The position numbers and the translations under genes are program-made. A DNA stretch of 64,000 nt from the NCBI GenBank assembly GCA_025267735.1, contig CM046296.1, positions 18,812,464 to 18,876,463 of the forward strand. The letters are read 5' to 3'. Origin of the DNA: Mactra quadrangularis. Its lineage: Eukaryota; Mollusca; Bivalvia; Venerida; Mactridae. Shown here one piece after another: positions 29,101 to 35,892 of this stretch (within the stretch, counting starts at the first letter, position 1; every line of letters begins with the position of its first letter). A model generated the notes under the pieces. It saw only the letters and a program-made list of their open reading frames with translations, had not been told where the DNA came from and made no database searches.

Positions 29101-32100
29101 GATACACCAATAGAAAGATAAACAAAAAATACACATGATAATAGTAAAATTATTTCAAATTCTAACCTTAGACAGTCAAATAATCCATTTAAAATCCTTA
29201 ATTAACGAGTACTTTCAGTTTGTCACAATAACTGTGCGATAATAGCCAAAGCAATCCGAATTCAAATTGGGTCACGTGATTTGTAAGAATTGATTTTGAA
29301 CGAATTTTTAAGGTATGCTATTGAGAGCAAGAACGACAACTCTGTAAAAAAATTCGTTTAACCGAAGCGACACTTTATTTACCGCTAAGAATTCAGTTCA
29401 AAATGGCGGCGAACGGCGACAACCCTGGATAGCAGTAAAAGTAATTAGTGTTTTTGTAAGCGAAAAACCTGATTAATACCTTTTGATTTATGGAAAGAAT
29501 AAAAGTAAACTTTTATCTATCGTTTGGTGCTAATTTGACCCATATTCATTTACTTTTTGAAAAAAATATTTTGCTATGCGTTTTTGTAGCAATCCGTTAA
29601 GACCCTACATAACAGAAAAACGTCCGTATGATAAAATAGTTATGTAGGGTCTTATATTTAGGACTAAATTAATACCAACGCGTGAATAAAATAGTCCCCT
29701 TGAAAACAATATCTGACAGTCTCAAACAGTATTGTTGTTTACTCTCAATGCATAAAAATGTTCTTGTCAAACCCATTTAAACAGTTTCAATAAGGAACCG
29801 ACATTCTTCCGCTAAAATATTGATAACAAGTTCTGTAACTTCTAACCCGTTTCTGTTCTTTCGACTGTAACACCAATGCGCAAACAATAGACACGCCTAC
29901 AAATTTTCAGTGTCTAAAAATAGATCATATATATGTGTAGTTTGTGTACTGATTTCTTCTGTGGACAGTATCAATGTAGCTTCGCTGATCCTTCGTAATG
30001 CAGTTATTTTGTAAATTTTAGAAGAAAAGGATCATTGGTCCAACCTCTCTTTACATGTATGTATTTGGATACATTTGCCCTGTTTAATCCATGTCCGGAC
30101 AGCCCCGATAAATATCTTTTCATAGTTATGTTTATAATTCATCTGACTTTCAACTGCAAAATTTATGAAATTGGCTTACGATAACTTTTTTTGTGAAAGG
30201 AACCACTTTAGGGATAGCACTGTAGATATAGAGGGATAGCACTGTAGATATAGTCTCTTTGTTAAACTATATGTTTAAATTCAGATTTGTATGGTACAAC
30301 TGTCAACAAGTCAAAGTATAGCAGCTGGACACAATGTATACACCAGTAAATGTGAACTTGCTAATGTAAGGATATATCTAGTATAATGTTTCAATACATA
30401 AGTTGTATATTTACACATTTAAACAAATTAAGCATTTATATTCCATGTCTCAGGTCAATGAATACAAGATAAGAGTAACTGTTAAACTTTATTCCATTAT
30501 CTTAGATCAGTGAAAACAAGCTATAAATGATATACACTTTTTCAGACTAACGTGAATATTTGTTTTGTTTGTTTGTTCTTTTTTTGATTGTTTTTGTTTT
30601 GTTTAACGCCGTAGCAACACATTTTATAGGTCGGTCAACGGCGGTCAGTCAACCTACTCACTGTTCCTGGAAAGGCTTTTATATAAATCTCTGGATTTAG
30701 CTGTTAACCAACTACTAAGCGCATACTTCCGTCAGTGACTGACAACTGCCCTACATAATAAAGAATTATTGGTAGGAGGGAGAATGGCCGTAGAAATAAT
30801 TTCATGACCAAGCTCCACGAAAGTAAGCCCGGGAATGGAACCCACGACCCCTCGATCAGTGGATTTGAGTGCTACTAACTGAGCTAGCCGGGTGGCCAAT
30901 CATTTTTTAAAGGTTCATAATTATGAAAATACCGTACACATTCTAAATTTGTCATGTAAAATTCGCAAAAAAAACATAGAACGCATGGCATTATATGTAC
31001 AATTGAACAAAATTCACGAGTGTCGGCTACTTGCAATTGAGTAGACAATATTAAAAATACGTCGACCAATGACAATACAACATTGACTATCAATATAAAA
31101 TACTTATAAATCGACTCATGAACAAATACGCAAGCAAACTACCTTAAAAATTACATTATTATTTACATATTTATTTAGAGGTCAGTGGATACAAACGTTC
31201 ATTTCGTCCATTTTCAGATATGTAACTTGATTGCTACATTAGATCATAACCAACATTGCCATACCACTTGTTGTAGTACTGATTTATGTAACAATAAATG
31301 TTCACTGTCATTAAATGAAATAATGACAACCTCCATACCTACAAGTCATAGACCTACAACAACAACAACAACAAAGCCACCGGCACCCAGTTCAGGTATT
31401 GAAGTAAAGTTTTTGGACCAACGATTGTCTGTTTATAAACAATAGAGTTCCATTATTATGAGCATCAAATCAGTGATCTTAAAAACGGACTTGTCGTAGG
31501 TCTACTATCAGGAAATGTTTCTGCTCGTCAAAAATTTCACATCAATATGCAATAACCATGATGGTCTTCGTAGCGGAACTTTGCTGTAGTTATTTCCTGA
31601 TTTTATTAATAAAACTATTTTATATGTATTTTGTATGGGCCAAAATTGCTAAACACATTTCATTCATTTGAAAGTTGCGATAAACATTTTTACCATGTTG
31701 TAATGAATTACGAAATACATTGAAGTCAGTTATTTGATGGGGGTCTTGGTGAGTTTGTTAAAGCTATGGAGGTGGCCACAATTTAGAACACCAATAAAAA
31801 CAACTACACACCTTTAACACTCTTAAGCCAAATTGAAGTATTTACTGTAAGAACTTTAAGACGATATCTACATTGTATTATTGCACACTAGATGTACATT
31901 TGAAGTTCTTTCATCAAGAACATGCAAAAGACAATATAACCAGCGTAAAATACACGCAGAAAGTATTCATAAAATGTTCAGTATATAAAGAATTTTGAAC
32001 TGTCTTTAAGTAAAGAAAACGCATGATTTTACAATAAACTGGGAGGTCTATTGCGCGGAGCATTACTTCATACATATCTGACATTATTACTTTATATATT

Positions 32101-33970
32101 ATACGATATACGTTTTACTTAATATTGTTATTGCACACCACTAATTGTCAAAATGACAGAAATTAAATATTCCATTCTATTCATTTGAAAGGTCATTGTC
32201 CGACGTCCTCAGGATGGCAAACTTTACATACTGGTTCCACATCCATGTGTATAAAGATATATACAGAGAAGAGGAAATGGGAAACAGCACGACAGACCTG
32301 TCAGGGGGATCATCATAGTGACTTAGTGGTGATGGACACACGTGATAAAATGTCCTTGATTCGAAACTGGTTAATCAACCATGAGCAATGTACGTAATAT
32401 TCTAACTATAGGTGGCCATCACAGTTCCGAGTCAAACAGACTGTATATTTATGTTTAAATTGTATTATATTCTTGTATATATGTTCTGGGGCAAAGACAT
32501 ATAAATGTCGATTTTTCACAATAAACTGTACCATTATTCATATACAGTGTTTTTGACTTGAAACTGTGCTAGTCGCCTATGGTTTTATAACTCTGAAAAT
32601 GATTTGGATTCTGTACAGCTTGTAAAATTTAACAAAAATCCAGTTATGATGACTATTAAATTAATATAATTAGTATGCTATAGTGAAGTAATCGAAGCGA
32701 GTACTGTAACAATCTGCCTCTGGTCATTTTGATATATATTTGATATCTCAATGATTACTGATATATCACTAGCCAACATTTAAGTAGACCGATGCCGTGA
32801 AGTATGTTACGATGTACGTTTGAGTATAAAATTTTTAGGGTCAAATCAAGCATGTCCAATGTCCATGGATTTGCCTCGATGAAATTCCATCTCTTACTTC
32901 GGCATTGTCTTGTATAACATATTAACTGATTTTATTTTATTATTCTAATTTTATAATCGACTGCTTATTTTTCTAGAACGACTATACCCACATATTTTGT
33001 CGATAAACTACGCAGTGAACCACATCAGTTCGTAGTACAAATGCAGACATCGAATGAACGAATATTATTTTAATTGTCGAATAAAGGGAGGCAACCTTAT
33101 ATATAGATATCATTTAACTTAGAAGAGTTATCTTTCTTTATTCACAGTGAAAATGATAACTACGTAACCTAGTTAGTTCATTCACGATTACACAGAGCTA
33201 TCAGAGATAGAACGAAATCATACACAATAGTTCACAGGCTTCCATATCCCCGCTAGACCTTGAAAAGGGCTTTATCATAAATTAAATAATAAAATCAGAT
33301 GTCCAAACCAATATGGAATTTCATTGAGCAATCGAATCATATTCCTTGAGTTTACTTGCAAGTACATTGTTTTACAATTGTTATGCTGTATGATGCTAAG
33401 CGTATTAACATCCTAATAAATTATATGTGATAAATCAACCAATAAATCGTATTATCGCACAGACTAATCTGTGAGTACAAAGTACCTTCATGTTTTAGAC
33501 GTTTGATGGAATGGGACTTATATCACCTAAATTTGTGACGTTAGCAGTATGAGTTAGCTATAATATCGATAAATGGTTGACTTTACTAATTTACTTGTGC
33601 ATTTATACTATTAAACATTTCCTAAACATATTAAACTTTGCGTTTTGGCTTTGTAGTAGGTCCGAGTATTTGTACTGTTGTTGTTCCGTTATTTATGTAA
33701 TATTATGTTTGCTCACATCTTTTTACAGATAAAAGTACTTATGGTTTTTGGTTTGGAGCGTATGACAAAGAGCTTAACAATCATTTTGTTTGGGTTGGCA
33801 TTAATACACCAGTACTAAATGGTGACTGGGACAATGGACAACCTAACCATGTTGATGGTGGTCACGATCAGAACTGTGGCCTCATGTGGAACCATTCTAA
33901 TCAAAGATTTCAGTGGCATGATGATTATTGTGAATTTGAAAATCCATTTATATGTGAAATACACAACTAA
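11118..33970 (+). CDS. Secreted LU (Ly6/uPAR)-CTLD chimeric lectin, 16 coding exons, 867 aa
   Basis: The coding sequence joins 11118-11181, 11980-12062, 13074-13145, 14100-14262, 15023-15120, 16038-16115, 18033-18294, 21686-21871, 24186-24473, 24850-25035, 26326-26589, 27414-27574, 30285-30365, 31218-31395, 32192-32389 and 33729-33970. All introns are GT-AG, the frame stays open throughout and the total is 2604 nt. Domains: signal peptide 1-22; LU1 27-124; LU2 138-214; Thr/Pro linker 215-273; CTLD1 277-418; CTLD2 435-574; Thr linker 583-612; LU3 613-690; Thr/Pro linker 691-721; CTLD3 724-863; stop after residue 867. LU domains show CxxC starts and CCxxDxCN ends. The CTLDs show QPD, QPD and QPN plus WHDD motifs. 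Sequons lie at N94, N142, N513 and N842. There is no C-terminal hydrophobic segment, so the product is predicted to be extracellular. Carbohydrate or microbe binding is inferred from the CTLD family; the LU role is unknown. No close AATAAA follows the stop; a weak ATTAAA lies at 34385. The exon model is strong; UTRs and isoforms are unknown. Confidence 0.9.
11665..11833. mobile_element. TTAA-flanked palindromic MITE (piggyBac-like), intron 1
   Basis: A 169-bp element with inverted ends of about 45 bp starting GGTGGGTCGGTACCTTACTC. It is flanked on both sides by TTAA (11661-11664, 11834-11837), the target site used by piggyBac transposases. It lies inside intron 1 (11182-11979). Confidence 0.8.
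11980..12062 (+). CDS. Exon 2: first third of LU domain 1
   Basis: Acceptor ttttacag, donor gtaata; enters in phase 1 and leaves in phase 0. It encodes residues 22-49. It holds the opening RCFQC pair (C27, C30) and the next two finger cysteines, typical of the start of a three-finger Ly6/uPAR domain. It was too short to stand out as an ORF and was found by following the signal-peptide exon. Confidence 0.88.
12075..12418. mobile_element. TTAA-flanked MITE, family M2, copy 1 (intron 2)
   Basis: It starts AGGTACTCATTCACAGATTT and ends AAATCTGTGACCTAGTACCT, flanked by TTAA at 12071-12074 and 12419-12422. The interior shares long blocks (GATAATGACAATTTTAGTGC, GTATGTCACGGTATAGACA) with the copy at 22501. 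Confidence 0.8.
13074..13145 (+). CDS. Exon 3: middle of LU domain 1
   Basis: A 72-nt phase 0-0 exon, acceptor attttcag, donor gtaact, encoding residues 50-73. It starts SCYSEQ and contains TGC near its end, matching the fifth and sixth LU cysteines. The equivalent exons of LU2 and LU3 are 78 and 81 nt with the same phases. Confidence 0.87.
13391..13570 (-). mobile_element. SINE family A, truncated (intron 3)
   Basis: Reverse-strand copy with a degenerate tRNA-like head (complement of TAGCTNNNCTAG...CGAGAGTTTGATTCC) and the body block around the complement of CTACGGTCATTCTCCCTCC. The 3' part of the body is missing. Confidence 0.7.
13862..13915 (-). mobile_element. tRNA-derived SINE head fragment (intron 3)
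   Basis: The reverse strand carries a B-box-like GGATTCGAATCTC after a CGAGAGGTCGT stem, as in tRNA-derived SINE heads. The rest of a SINE is not evident. Confidence 0.45.
14100..14262 (+). CDS. Exon 4: end of LU domain 1
   Basis: Acceptor tacttcag, donor gtaaga; phase 0 in and 1 out; residues 74-128. It starts with HC and ends with a run containing C110, CC113-114, D117, C119, N120 and C124, the CCxxDxCN signature of LU domains with an added cysteine on each side. A basic, Asn/Thr-rich insert of about 25 residues makes LU1 longer than LU2 and LU3; it carries an N-M-T sequon at N94. Confidence 0.9.
14412..14704 (-). mobile_element. SINE family B, copy B1 (intron 4)
   Basis: A near full-length tRNA-derived SINE on the minus strand. 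The head is at the right end (complement contains CGGGTTCGAATCTCACC), followed by a body shared with copies at 18404 and 52353 (complement of ACTCACCTACTATTCCAC and GGAGGAAACTTGACATTATT). Confidence 0.8.
15023..15120 (+). CDS. Exon 5: start of LU domain 2
   Basis: Acceptor ttgtttcag, donor gtaata; phase 1 in, 0 out; residues 128-160. It contains GPYCYTC (C138, C141) and two further spaced cysteines. The opening closely resembles that of LU3 (GPLCYTC), so LU2 and LU3 appear to be closer relatives than LU1. A sequon lies at N142. Confidence 0.9.
15757..16012 (-). mobile_element. Probable DNA transposon remnant ending CAGGGGCGGATCCAGG (intron 5)
   Basis: Read on the minus strand, it begins CAGGGGCGGATCCAGGATTT and continues with G-rich GGGTCCAAAC blocks, a terminal sequence I associate with animal hAT-like non-autonomous elements. 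The opposite end near 15780 (GGACCCCCTGAAATTTCC) is a possible partner. The 101-codon ORF at 15754-16059 (minus) falls in it and is not a gene. Confidence 0.5.
16038..16115 (+). CDS. Exon 6: middle of LU domain 2
   Basis: A 78-nt phase 0-0 exon, residues 161-186, acceptor ctaacag, donor gtaagt. It begins MCIVY and contains SQC, the fifth and sixth LU cysteines. It lies directly after the end of a repeat-rich intron. Confidence 0.87.
16838..16855 (+). repeat. Poly-G tract, 18 G (intron 6)
   Basis: An uninterrupted run of 18 G in an AT-rich intron. A second run lies about 300 bp downstream. The exact length may be uncertain because of sequencing error. Confidence 0.85.
17150..17168 (+). repeat. 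Poly-G tract, 19 G (intron 6)
   Basis: An uninterrupted run of 19 G in the same intron as the tract at 16838. Confidence 0.85.
18033..18294 (+). CDS. Exon 7: end of LU domain 2 plus Thr/Pro linker
   Basis: Acceptor ccatacag, donor gtgagc; phase 0 in, 1 out; residues 187-274. The LU2 end has C188, C200, CC204-205, D208, C210, N211 and C214. After it come about 60 residues rich in Thr, Pro and Ser, with two near copies of the segment TYIPTTTT. The linker is probably O-glycosylated and extended, separating the LU pair from the lectin pair. Confidence 0.9.
18404..18693 (-). mobile_element. SINE family B, copy B2 (intron 7)
   Basis: Minus-strand tRNA-derived SINE. The right end, read in reverse, gives a CCCGGGTCAGTAGCGCAGTT head and a GGGTTCGAATTCCACC B box. 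The body matches B1 and B3 (GACCCTTGTCTATAACCAGT, CTTCTCCATATACCTTATAA). It starts 109 bp after exon 7. Confidence 0.85.
19998..20718 (+). mobile_element. Non-autonomous element with internal tandem units, copy 1 (4 units, intron 7)
   Basis: It starts ACAAGAGCTGTCAGAGGAGACAG with a small hairpin (CTGTC/GACAG), then GCTCGACTTAGTAAG, and ends CTTCGTAAAGTCGAGCTAAA, so the ends form an imperfect inverted repeat. Inside are four tandem units of 154-162 bp (anchors at 20044, 20198, 20359, 20521) with the core GTCACATGAGATGTGGTTGA, then a GACGCC-rich block. The 61-codon ORF at 20498-20683 is part of the repeat. The second copy is at 44328. Confidence 0.85.
21686..21871 (+). CDS. Exon 8: first half of C-type lectin domain 1
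   Basis: A 186-nt phase 1-1 exon, residues 274-336, acceptor gtttctag, donor gtaagt. It has C277, TGLC (C290), AKQAC (C308) and LVTIDSHEK, the usual N-terminal half of a long-form CTLD (strand beta1, helices alpha1 and alpha2). It is exactly as long as exon 10 and very similar to it. Confidence 0.93.
21926..22085 (+). mobile_element. SINE family A, body fragment (intron 8)
   Basis: It contains ATACTTTCGTGGAGTTTGGTC, CTTACCACTGATTCTAAAT and GAAAGTATGCGCCTAGTA, all shared with the full copy at 37037. The tRNA-like head and the 3' tail are missing. Confidence 0.75.
22501..22735. mobile_element. MITE family M2, copy 2, truncated (intron 8)
   Basis: It begins AGGTACTCATTTACAGATTT after TTAA (22497-22500) and follows the copy at 12075 through GTATGTCACGGTATAGACA and TTGTATATTTCTTGC. 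The right end is lost next to a TTA/ATT microsatellite. Confidence 0.75.
22736..22765. repeat. (TTA)n microsatellite
   Basis: About eight imperfect units of TTA/ATT directly after the truncated M2 copy. Confidence 0.8.
23305..23681. mobile_element. TA-flanked MITE, mariner-like (intron 8)
   Basis: It begins CAGTACCCACCAAAACTTTG and ends with the complement (CGTTTGGTGGGTACTG), flanked by TA on both sides. CAGT ends with a TA duplication are typical of Tc1/mariner elements. 377 bp, no transposase. Confidence 0.8.
24186..24473 (+). CDS. Exon 9: second half of C-type lectin domain 1
   Basis: A phase 1-1 exon, residues 336-432. It contains YWLNGA, TNWGGGDE, QPD at 382-384, DCVILY (C393), WHDDPC (W404-C409) and YICE (C417). 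QPD is the galactose-type Ca2+/sugar motif in characterised CTLDs. The WND partner motif reads WHD here. The frame stays open past the donor at 24474 into repeat sequence as far as 24769; that extension is not coding. Confidence 0.94.
24545..24735. repeat. Degenerate tandem repeat of about 63 bp (intron 9)
   Basis: Starts at 24611 and 24674 repeat AGTCTGAATGTCGTTCTAGG and GTTCGACGTTCGACATT, with a weaker copy before them. It lies in the 376-bp intron between CTLD1 and CTLD2 and happens to keep the exon-9 frame open beyond the true donor. Confidence 0.75.
24850..25035 (+). CDS. Exon 10: first half of C-type lectin domain 2
   Basis: A 186-nt phase 1-1 exon, residues 432-494, acceptor ttgtttcag, donor gtaggt. 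It parallels exon 8 residue by residue: TGLC, YQGAKDAC, DQLVTIDSHEK, then IFIDYLL. The intron before it is only 376 bp. This supports a tandem duplication of a two-exon CTLD cassette. Confidence 0.93.
25135..25555. mobile_element. Diverged hAT-like element (intron 10)
   Basis: The ends TAGTGTTGAAAAATCGGC and GCCGATTTTTCG...CAAACACTA are an imperfect inverted pair, with ATCGATAGT repeats inside. No convincing 8-bp target duplication is seen, so the class is tentative. Confidence 0.5.
26211..26292 (-). mobile_element. SINE family C fragment (intron 10)
   Basis: Minus-strand match to the block TTGCTCAAG...GGATTCGAACC that joins body and B box in family C (compare 47720). It ends 34 bp before exon 11. 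Confidence 0.55.
26326..26589 (+). CDS. Exon 11: second half of C-type lectin domain 2
   Basis: Acceptor cattctag; phase 1-1; residues 494-582. It holds FWIGAYD (the CTLD WIGL-type motif), TNWGGGDE, QPD at 540-542, NCVVLY, WHDDTC and YYICE. The donor GTGAGT at 26590 lies inside the codons CAT TGT GAG TAA, so an unspliced transcript would stop at 26598 just after the domain. The next exon joins in frame. Confidence 0.92.
26900..27266. mobile_element. Palindromic MITE, TTTAGCAAAATCT ends (intron 11)
   Basis: TTTAGCAAAATCTGTTTGCC at 26900 pairs with GGCAAATAGATTTTGCTAAA ending at 27266. The inverted match continues inward with gaps (TTTCAGTTAAT, ACGTTCTTTG). About 367 bp; target duplication not clear. 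Confidence 0.65.
27414..27574 (+). CDS. Exon 12: Thr-rich linker and start of LU domain 3
   Basis: Phase 1 in, 0 out; residues 582-635; acceptor tttttaag, donor gtaaaa. Thirty Thr/Gln-rich residues (QITTTQPTAATTT region) precede GPLCYTC (C613, C616) and two more LU cysteines. The acceptor is the weakest in the gene, lacking CAG, but the frame and the domain pattern support it. Confidence 0.87.
27617..27715 (-). mobile_element. SINE family A 3'-end remnant (intron 12)
   Basis: A minus-strand match to the family A tail: AACGCCATAGCAACA, then ACTCTCTGTTCCTCGGAAAG. It is diverged and lacks the head. The 64-codon ORF at 27639 is part of it. Confidence 0.55.
28244..28652. mobile_element. MITE with TCAGGCAAAGCAT ends (intron 12)
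   Basis: TCAGGCAAAGCATAATAATG at the left pairs with CATTATCATGCTTTGCCTGA at the right (terminal repeat about 30 bp). 409 bp; no clear target duplication. Confidence 0.65.
28931..29666. mobile_element. MULE-like MITE, 110-bp inverted ends, 9-bp target duplication (intron 12)
   Basis: A 736-bp element with long inverted ends of about 110 bp beginning TAGTCCTAAATATAAGACCC, including a second internal AAGACCCTA block in each arm. It is flanked by exact 9-bp duplications AATTAATAC at 28922-28930 and 29667-29675. Long terminal repeats with a 9-bp duplication fit Mutator-like elements. No transposase ORF is present. Confidence 0.85.
30285..30365 (+). CDS. Exon 13: middle of LU domain 3
   Basis: An 81-nt phase 0-0 exon, residues 636-662, acceptor aaattcag, donor gtaagg. 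It begins ICMVQ and ends around SKCELAN, matching the fifth and sixth LU cysteines and the position of exons 3 and 6. It follows a 2.7-kb intron filled with MITEs. Confidence 0.86.
30561..30896 (-). mobile_element. SINE family A, full length (intron 13)
   Basis: On the minus strand it starts GGCCACCCGGCTAGCTCAGT (A box), has a B box in GGGTTCCATTCCC, the standard family A body (CTACGGCCATTCTCCCTCC) and ends GCTACGGCGTTAAAC followed by a T-rich plus-strand stretch (A-rich tail). It lies 195 bp after exon 13. Confidence 0.85.
31218..31395 (+). CDS. Exon 14: end of LU domain 3 plus Thr/Pro linker
   Basis: Phase 0 in, 1 out; residues 663-722; acceptor attttcag, donor gtattg. It contains C664, C676, CC680-681, D684, C686, N687 and C690, the same CCxxDxCN end with the extra flanking cysteines. 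A linker with HRPTTTTTTKPPAP follows, to CTLD3. Confidence 0.9.
31396..32191. other. Intron 14, nothing recognised
   Basis: About 800 bp of AT-rich intron with no clear repeat ends. Confidence 0.5.
32192..32389 (+). CDS. Exon 15: first half of C-type lectin domain 3
   Basis: A phase 1-1 exon of 198 nt, residues 722-788, acceptor ttgaaag, donor gtacgt. It has HCP (C724), GWQTLH, SMC, KWETARQTC and DLVVMDTRDK. It is clearly diverged from exons 8 and 10 (LVTIDSHEK is replaced by LVVMDTRDK), so CTLD3 is the older split from the other two. Confidence 0.91.
32390..33728. other. Intron 15, nothing recognised
   Basis: About 1.3 kb of AT-rich intron. No SINE or MITE ends were identified. Confidence 0.5.
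33729..33970 (+). CDS. Exon 16: second half of C-type lectin domain 3 and stop codon
   Basis: Phase 1 in, ending at TAA 33968-33970; residues 788-867. It contains FWFGAYD, FVWVG, NGDWDNGQPN with QPN at 825-827, NCGLMW (C837), WHDDYC (W850-C855) and FICE (C863), then four residues. The protein ends at the end of the lectin fold with no membrane anchor. Confidence 0.93.
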
Positions 33971-35235
33971 ATAATTATCATTTTGACAAATAACTAAATC
34001 TTGACATTATATCATAACAAGATCCAAACAACATTGGGCATTCGGAAATCTTGCTAACTGGTTTTTTTGTTTTTATCTGAATTCTTTAATATTTTAAACG
34101 AATGTATACTTTATACACAGTCCAAAAGCCGACCACCTGTGCTATTATACGGGCATAGTGCCTATTACTTTTATCAAGTTATCTTTACTTGAAATACGTC
34201 TAAGTAAAATTAACTCGGGGAAATCCTTCTAACGTAAGAGTTTTCTCTCATGGGTGAATTATCCCGATCTCAAACTGGTGATTTTTATTGGACGTTTTGA
34301 ATATTTATTGTCACATTTTTGATCGGAACATCATGATGTCAAATATGCATTTATGTTTTTTTTTCTATTTGTACTACTGATGAAATTAAATATGGCAGAA
34401 TTCTCCAATGGTTGAAATTCAAAGTGAATTTCCTAAATATCCGTATTCTTAAACATATTCAGGACTTTTTATGTCAGACAGAGTCTAACTAATATCATAT
34501 TTAGTATTTGCGGCCATGTAATTTGTTACGAATTTATCGTAAGTTAATGTTGACTACGACAAGGAAAATACCTTTTACAATTAAACTCATGCATAAAAGA
34601 ATTACATTTAAATCATATACCGATTACGAAACACCGTGTGATGACGACCACCAGTGTGATGTCCCACGTGAGTTAGCAGTTCTCACTGTAAACCAGGCCT
34701 GTTAGTTTTTTCAAAACTTTACCTATTTATACAAAGTATACTTCTGCTATTAATGCCACAAAAATGGCCATTGATGTAAAATTGAAATAGGCGAAAATCT
34801 ATCGCTAATACAAGGGAGATTATAAGTACCATGATAAATGCATTTTTAATTCAGATTATCTCCCTTAGACCATTTAATTTAATACCTTTGAATGCTCAGG
34901 ATGGTGTTGTTTAGCCCTTTGTATTTAAATTTTTCATGAATTAAATTAGTATGGATAAATAATATCATAATTATATAAAGTAATATTGTTAATGTGTGAG
35001 ACATTTATGATTTATTCCATGTTGTTGTTTGCTATCAGACGCTTACTTACATCGAAATCGAATAACATGTATATGGCGCAAACATCGGTTATTATACATA
35101 ACTTCATATTGTAGAAATACGCATTTATTTGTAACAATTATCATGTTAGAAACAATTGTAAGGACAACTGATTTATGAAAATAACCAGATAATGTTAATA
35201 ATACATCCGGTATTACAACTTAACTAAGTAATACA
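33971..35235. other. 3' flank of the lectin gene
   Basis: It holds the unseen 3' UTR and AT-rich sequence. A short inverted repeat, AAGGGAGATTATAA against CAGATTATCTCCCTT, spans about 34813-34866. A 65-codon ORF at 34508 ends with a Cys/Asp-rich run but has no supporting context. Confidence 0.5.
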
Positions 35236-35494
35236 TACTGGCAATGGAGTCCTTATATTCAAAAAAATGTTCATATTTATGCTTAAAAAACACATTATTG
35301 AAGTAACATGGAAAAAATGGTCCCCTCTAAAATATCGAATTCGAGTCGTGCCCGTGTATATTATAATTAGCCGTGGCACGACTCGAATACGATATTTTGA
35401 AAAGGGATCGGTTTTTTCATGTTTCTTCAATAATGTTATTTTTTAGCATAAATATGAATATTTTATCGAATATATAAGGACTCTTGTGCCAGTG
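35236..35494. mobile_element. Palindromic MITE with 8-bp target duplication
   Basis: A 259-bp near-complete palindrome. ACTGGCA...GAGTCCTTATAT at the left pairs with the complement at the right, and the centre pairs CGAGTCGTGCC with GGCACGACTCG. It is flanked by GTAATACA at 35228-35235 and 35495-35502. An 8-bp duplication suggests the hAT group, though the ends are not typical. Confidence 0.8.
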
Positions 35495-35784
35495 GTAATA
35501 CACTGTATGCAGCGGACCTGTGCGGACTACAAAACAACAGCCCCGATCATTTTCTCTTCAAGAATGAAGCACCAGCTTTGAATAGTTTACGGTGATGATG
35601 CTTTGTTATTTATTTTATGAATAACCGCCTATCTGTTTCAACAATGTTAGTCAGGTTGTACACGTCAGTCTACTTTGGTCTGACAAAGATCTCTGTAGCA
35701 GAAATATATACATGTAGTTTCATATAGGTTAACTACTCTCAATTTCCTTTCCTGTCCCTCAATACTGAGCCGGTAGGATAAATT

Positions 35785-35892
35785 TTCTTGCTCAAGAAAA
35801 CAACGAGAAAGGTTTTAATGTGATTTGAACTGACGAGAAGCAGACTATCTAAGATTACCAGTACAACATTGTTACCACTGAGCCACATCTAC
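35785..35892 (-). mobile_element. SINE family C fragment
   Basis: A minus-strand block, TTCTTGCTCAAGAAAACAAC, then a degenerate B box (complement of TGATTTGAACTGACGAG) and a tRNA-like remnant ending GAGCCACATC. Confidence 0.55.

Noticed and set aside
34508..34705. 65-codon ORF ending in a Cys/Asp-rich stretch, possibly an EGF-like exon
   Set aside because: Too few cysteines for an EGF domain, no good acceptor before it, and it lies after the lectin stop codon.
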